Below are positions 60,758-64,000 of a DNA stretch of 64,000 nucleotides, in pieces (the stretch's first letter is position 1; the number at the start of each line of letters is the position of its first letter). Under the pieces are notes generated by a model. The model had not been told where the DNA came from. It worked only from the letters and a program-made list of their open reading frames with translations, and did no database searches. Location: assembly GCF_024207115.1 (NCBI RefSeq), contig NZ_CP100128.1, positions 4,278,001-4,342,000 on the forward strand, written 5' to 3'. The position numbers and the translations under genes are program-made. Source of the DNA: Chromobacterium sp. IIBBL 290-4 (GTDB taxonomy: Bacteria > Pseudomonadota > Gammaproteobacteria > Burkholderiales > Chromobacteriaceae).

Positions 60758-61204
60758 ATGCCGCATCAGATCGTAGAGATTCTGACCGAGTCCGACGCCG
60801 CCGCCTGCTTCCCGCTCATGCGCCAACTCCGCCCGCACCTGGACAGCGCGCAGGCATTCGCTAGCCGCTGGCGGCGCCAGTCAGACACCGCGGGATATCA
60901 ATTGCTGGCGCTGAAACATGAAGGCGAAATTCTCGCCCTGGCAGGCTATCGCTTTCAAGAGAATCTGATCCACGGCCTGCACATGTATGTGGACGACCTG
61001 GTGACCGACGAAAGCCGCCGCAGCCAAGGCTTGGGCGAAGCCTTGCTGGCCCACCTGCGCCGCGAGGCCGAACGCCAGGGCTGCGTCAAACTATTGCTGG
61101 ATACGCCGCTGGCCAATATCGACGGCCATCGTTTTTACTATCGCCAGGGACTGGCCGCGACCGCCCTGCGTTTTCTGCAGATATTGCCGGGAGCGAAAAA
61201 ATGA
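60758..61204 (+). CDS. GNAT-family N-acetyltransferase
   Basis: 148 residues. The acetyl-CoA-binding segment is VTDESRRSQGLGEALLAHLRREAERQG (about 85-112), preceded by MYVDDLVTD, the usual strand before motif A, and followed by LLLDTPLANIDGHRFYYRQGLAATALRF. The substrate is unknown. No good ribosome site precedes the ATG. Twin operators lie directly upstream. The stop overlaps the start of the azoreductase-like gene (ATGA, 4 bases), so the two are translated together. Confidence 0.85.
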   Translation: MPHQIVEILTESDAAACFPLMRQLRPHLDSAQAFASRWRRQSDTAGYQLLALKHEGEILALAGYRFQENLIHGLHMYVDDLVTDESRRSQGLGEALLAHLRREAERQGCVKLLLDTPLANIDGHRFYYRQGLAATALRFLQILPGAKK

Positions 61205-61827
61205 AAACCATCCTGCACCTCAGCGCCAGCCCAAAACTGGACGACTCCCGCAGCCGCGCCGCCGGCGAACGGCTATGCGCCGCGCTGGCTGAAGGCCGAG
61301 CCAGCCGCATTGTCGCGCGCGATGCCGCCCGACTTCCCTGCGACGCCGTCAACTCGTCCTTTATCTCAGCCAGCCTGACGCCAGCCGAGCAGCGCGTCGA
61401 TTCTCAGCTTCAGGCGCTGACGCTATCGGAACAATTGATTGCCGAATTGGAAGCCGCGAACGCCTTGGTGATTTCCACGCCTTTGCACAACTTCGCCTTG
61501 CCCGCTGCGCTGAAACTCTGGCTGGACCTGGTCATCCGCCCCAACCGGACCTTCCGCGGCGGCCCGGCCGGAAAAGTCGGCCTATTGCAGAACAAGCCCT
61601 GCTTCGTCATCGTCGCCAGCGGCGGCCCCTTGGCATCCGATCCCGGCTGGCAGGAAGACTTTCTCTCCCCCTATTTGCGCTACGCGCTGGCCTGCATGGG
61701 ATTGGAGGAGGTGTCCTTCCTGCAGCTGGACAATCAAAGCCGTGGAGAGCCCGCTCGACAAACCAGCGCTCAGCGCGCGGAACAATGGATCAAGCAGCAA
61801 GTGGATCGATTCGCGCTGCCGGCCTGA
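61201..61827 (+). CDS. FMN-dependent NADH-azoreductase / flavodoxin-fold quinone reductase
   Basis: 208 residues. ILHLSASPKLDDSRSRAAGERL near the N-terminus (phosphate loop for FMN), ALVISTPLHNFALPAALKLWLDLVIRPNRTF (the PMYNFxxPxxLKxWxD block of AzoR) and FVIVASGGPLASDP are family motifs. Such enzymes reduce quinones and azo dyes with NADH as protection against electrophiles. Coupled to the GNAT gene by a 4-base overlap and convergent with a marR gene 6 bases further on; this trio looks like a stress-response module. Naming it azoR would be by family only. Confidence 0.88.
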   Translation: MKTILHLSASPKLDDSRSRAAGERLCAALAEGRASRIVARDAARLPCDAVNSSFISASLTPAEQRVDSQLQALTLSEQLIAELEAANALVISTPLHNFALPAALKLWLDLVIRPNRTFRGGPAGKVGLLQNKPCFVIVASGGPLASDPGWQEDFLSPYLRYALACMGLEEVSFLQLDNQSRGEPARQTSAQRAEQWIKQQVDRFALPA

Positions 61828-61833
61828 ATGCTT

Positions 61834-62349
61834 TCAAGCGCCGCCCGGCTGCCCGGTGGCAGCCAGCTGCGCCAGCCAGCGGCGGATGGCCGACTCGTCG
61901 TCCGCCGGCACATGCGCCAGCATCGCGCGCTCCAGCGCCTCTACCCGCTCGCGGCATTGCGCCAGCAAGCTCCCTCCGTCCTCCGTCAGCTCCAACTGGA
62001 GGATGCGCCCATGGCTGGCATGCGGGCGGCTCTCCACCCGCCCCGCCCGCTTCAGATTGGCCACAATGGCGTTCACCGTCTGCGGCGTCAGCAGCGCCAG
62101 CCTGGCGAGATCGGCATTGGACAAACCCGGATACGCCGCCAGCATGGTCATGACCACGAATTGCGGCGGCGTGACGGCCAGATCCGCCAACGCGCGCTCC
62201 ATCCGCAGATGATGCGCGCCTGCGGCCTGCCGCAGCAGATAACCGATATGCCCATCCACGCCGCGTTTGCCTTCTCCGGCAGCGGGCAGCGATGGAGTTG
62301 TTGAATGGAAATCCACGGAATGGCGCTCTGATTCAATTGAGCCGCCCAT
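61834..62349 (-). CDS. MarR-family transcriptional regulator
   Basis: 171 residues. Winged-helix core about 35-145: GYLLRQAAGAHHLRMERALADLAVTPPQFVVMTMLAAYPGLSNADLARLALLTPQTVNAIVANLKRAGRVE and the wing HASHGRILQLELTEDG. MarR proteins sense phenolic or electrophilic compounds and bind palindromes of 16-20 bp. It converges on the azoreductase gene with a 6-base gap. It is the nearest regulator to the twin palindromes at 60705-60739, which are not repeated in its own upstream region, so the link is only plausible. The N-terminal 30 residues look disordered, and the start codon is uncertain. Confidence 0.88.
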   Translation of the reverse strand: MGGSIESERHSVDFHSTTPSLPAAGEGKRGVDGHIGYLLRQAAGAHHLRMERALADLAVTPPQFVVMTMLAAYPGLSNADLARLALLTPQTVNAIVANLKRAGRVESRPHASHGRILQLELTEDGGSLLAQCRERVEALERAMLAHVPADDESAIRRWLAQLAATGQPGGA

Positions 62350-62506
62350 GATAAAGCCCCATCAGCCGGCAGGCCACCCCTCGCAAGCCGCCGCGCCAGG
62401 CGCTCATTCCTTGATCTAAAAGTCTGGGCTAAGTATTTCCCCTGCAAGCCCGGCATGTTCTGTCCGCTATACCACCTATATGGCAGGCCGGGCCGAGGGG
62501 AAGACG

Positions 62507-64000
62507 ATGCGGGACAGCCAGACGCGAGAAGAAGCCTCTATCCTGATCGTCGACGATCAATCCAGCAATGTGATCATCTTGTCTGAAGCCGTGAAAGGGC
62601 TGGGACGGCTGCGCTTCGCCACCAGCGGCCACATGGCGCTGGACATGATGATGCGCGACGCGCCCGATCTAGTTTTGTTGGATATCGAAATGCCCGGCAT
62701 GGACGGCTATGAAGTCAGCCGCCAGATGGGGGCGGACCCCAAGCTCAAGGATGTGCCTATCATTTTCGTGACCTCGCACGATCCGGACGTCCACGAGCAG
62801 CTGGCGCTGGACCGCGGCGGCGTGGATTTTCTGCACAAGCCGCTGAACCTGCCCATCGCCCGTGCCCGCGTCCGCACCCAGCTCTCGCTCAAGCGCAAAA
62901 GCAAGCAATTGGCCACCGCCAAGCGCAACCTGGAAGCCGTCATGGGCAACCTGCCCGCCTTCATCGCCCAGTGGAGCCGGGATCAGCACAATGTATTCTG
63001 CAACGACGCCGCCGGCAGCTGGTTCGGCCTGCCGGCGGAGCAAATGCGCGGCATGATGCTGTCCGACGTGCTGCAGGAAGGCAATTACCTAGCGATGGAG
63101 CCCCTGATCCACGCGGCCCTGCATGGCAGTCCGCAATCGTTCGACCTGACCTTCATCCGAGCCGGCCATCCGCCGCTGTATGGGCAAGTCTCGCTGGTGG
63201 ACTACGACCAGCCGGAGCCGGATGCGGGCTTTCTGATGCTGATCACCGACATCACCGCCCGCAAAGAAGCCGAGATGGCGCTGCATGACGAGAAGGAGCG
63301 CATCCGGGTCATGCTGAACGCCATCGGCGACGCGGTGATCGCCACCGATGCGAACGGCCGCGTCACCTTCATCAACCCCATAGCTGAAACCATGACCGGC
63401 TGGCAAATGGATGAGGCGGCGGGACAGCCGGTGGAGCAGGTCATGCCGCTCCAGCTGGGCGATGGCGGGCAGAGCATGCAAAATCCCATCCGGCTGGCGC
63501 TCAAGGAGAACCGCGCCGTCGGCATGTCGCTGGATTGCCAACTGATCCGCCGCGATGGCGAGCCGCAACAGATCGAGAATTCGGCCTCGCCCATTCTCGA
63601 CCGCACGGGTTGCGTGACCGGCGCCATCGCGGTATTCCACGACATCAGCGAAACCAAGGCTTTGGCGGTCAAGATGACGCACTTGGCCCACCACGACGCG
63701 CTGACCAATCTGCCCAACAAGATGCTGCTGCGCGACCGGACAGAGCTGGCCTTGCAAACCTCCCGCCACTCCAGAGAACGGCGCGTGGCGCTGATGATGC
63801 TGGACATCGATCTCTTCAAAATCGTCAACGACGCCGTGGGACACACGGTGGGCGACCAATTGCTCAAGCAAATGGCGGCGCGGCTGGCGCGTTGCCTGCG
63901 GCCCAGTGATACCCTAAGCCGCCAGGGCGGAGACGAATTCATCGTGCTGGCCCCGGCCGCCGGCGAGGTGGAGCAAATCGGCGCCTTGGCCAATGCGCTG
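62507..64000 (+). CDS. response-regulator diguanylate cyclase REC-PAS-PAS-GGDEF, 3' end beyond window
   Basis: 498 residues are visible from the ATG at 62507, which has GAGGGGA 5-6 bases upstream; an in-frame ATG at 62480 is less likely. The receiver (about 10-130) has ILIVDDQ, phospho-acceptor aspartate in LVLLDIEMPGMDGYEV and the HKPLN lysine. Two PAS units follow (about 145-255 and 265-385, each ending in an ITD/HDIS PAC strand), then GGDEF with RxxD (RPSD) five residues before an intact GGDEF (RQGGDEF). The sequence stops inside the GGDEF domain, so an EAL domain may follow. It is probably a c-di-GMP synthase under phosphorylation control. Confidence 0.92.
   Translation, partial: MRDSQTREEASILIVDDQSSNVIILSEAVKGLGRLRFATSGHMALDMMMRDAPDLVLLDIEMPGMDGYEVSRQMGADPKLKDVPIIFVTSHDPDVHEQLALDRGGVDFLHKPLNLPIARARVRTQLSLKRKSKQLATAKRNLEAVMGNLPAFIAQWSRDQHNVFCNDAAGSWFGLPAEQMRGMMLSDVLQEGNYLAMEPLIHAALHGSPQSFDLTFIRAGHPPLYGQVSLVDYDQPEPDAGFLMLITDITARKEAEMALHDEKERIRVMLNAIGDAVIATDANGRVTFINPIAETMTGWQMDEAAGQPVEQVMPLQLGDGGQSMQNPIRLALKENRAVGMSLDCQLIRRDGEPQQIENSASPILDRTGCVTGAIAVFHDISETKALAVKMTHLAHHDALTNLPNKMLLRDRTELALQTSRHSRERRVALMMLDIDLFKIVNDAVGHTVGDQLLKQMAARLARCLRPSDTLSRQGGDEFIVLAPAAGEVEQIGALANAL

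Noticed and set aside
1..64000. CRISPR array, tRNA or rRNA genes
   Set aside because: No repeated spacer pattern and no tRNA or rRNA sequence was recognised on either strand while reading; a covariance search could still find a missed tRNA.

Overview
The window is GC-rich (visibly well above 60% in most genes) and carries a gene set typical of a motile, polyhydroxyalkanoate-forming betaproteobacterium of the Chromobacterium group (Neisseriales). The main pointers are a class I PHA synthase directly followed by its thiolase (phaC-phaA, no phaB), a peroxiredoxin-glutaredoxin hybrid, a complete flgB-to-flgL rod/hook operon and dual-domain FlgJ. The genus is an inference; no rRNA or tRNA gene is present to confirm it.

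Layout. 1-3911: 5' end of leuC (cut by the window edge), a divergent XRE regulator, then on the minus strand an FAH-family gene, hslR, an MFS permease and a SnoaL-like gene. 4166-7249: phaC-phaA and its terminator. 7247-8868: a 1.6-kb element with 22-bp terminal inverted repeats and an 8-bp target duplication, carrying an intact-looking coiled-coil gene and gene fragments but no transposase. 8957-11080: a GGDEF-EAL gene, followed by an inactivated transposase remnant. 11782-15278: speA (minus, own promoter and terminator) divergent from astE. 15295-25409: flagellar operon flgBCDEFGHIJKL read on the minus strand from a sigma-54-type promoter. 25598-29117: a response regulator with a degenerate first receiver, an orphan tyrosine recombinase, an alpha/beta hydrolase and a small phage-like gene in more AT-rich DNA. 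29482-37521: quinone oxidoreductase, ccoI-ccoS, a chemoreceptor, a nucleoside transporter with a perfect sigma-70 promoter and a structured leader, and an LplT-like permease. 37525-42274: CHASE-PAS histidine kinase, dihydrolipoamide dehydrogenase-like gene and peroxiredoxin-glutaredoxin. 42468-48978: glyoxalase-fold protein, Slt, an NDUFA9-like SDR, cca, a PrpF-like isomerase and a TrmH-type methyltransferase. 49039-52896: motA-motB followed closely by a membrane-anchored methyltransferase and an HDOD protein. 53072-60670: a polyamine catabolism cluster (spuC, puuA, puuD, ald, puuR, VOC protein, puuC). 60705-64000: twin palindromic operators in front of a GNAT-azoreductase pair, a MarR regulator, and the start of a REC-PAS-GGDEF protein that runs off the window.

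How it fits together. Motility and c-di-GMP signalling dominate: flagellar rod/hook genes, stator genes, a chemoreceptor, a receiver protein and two GGDEF proteins. The second theme is arginine and polyamine flux: speA makes agmatine, astE ends arginine succinylation, and the spu/puu cluster degrades putrescine by glutamylation and transamination, with alanine dehydrogenase placed to regenerate the pyruvate used by the transaminase. The most unusual items are the transposase-less inverted-repeat element at 7255-8860, the twin operators at 60705-60739, the nucleoside-transporter leader at 34714-34831 and the coupling of a methyltransferase and HDOD gene to motAB.
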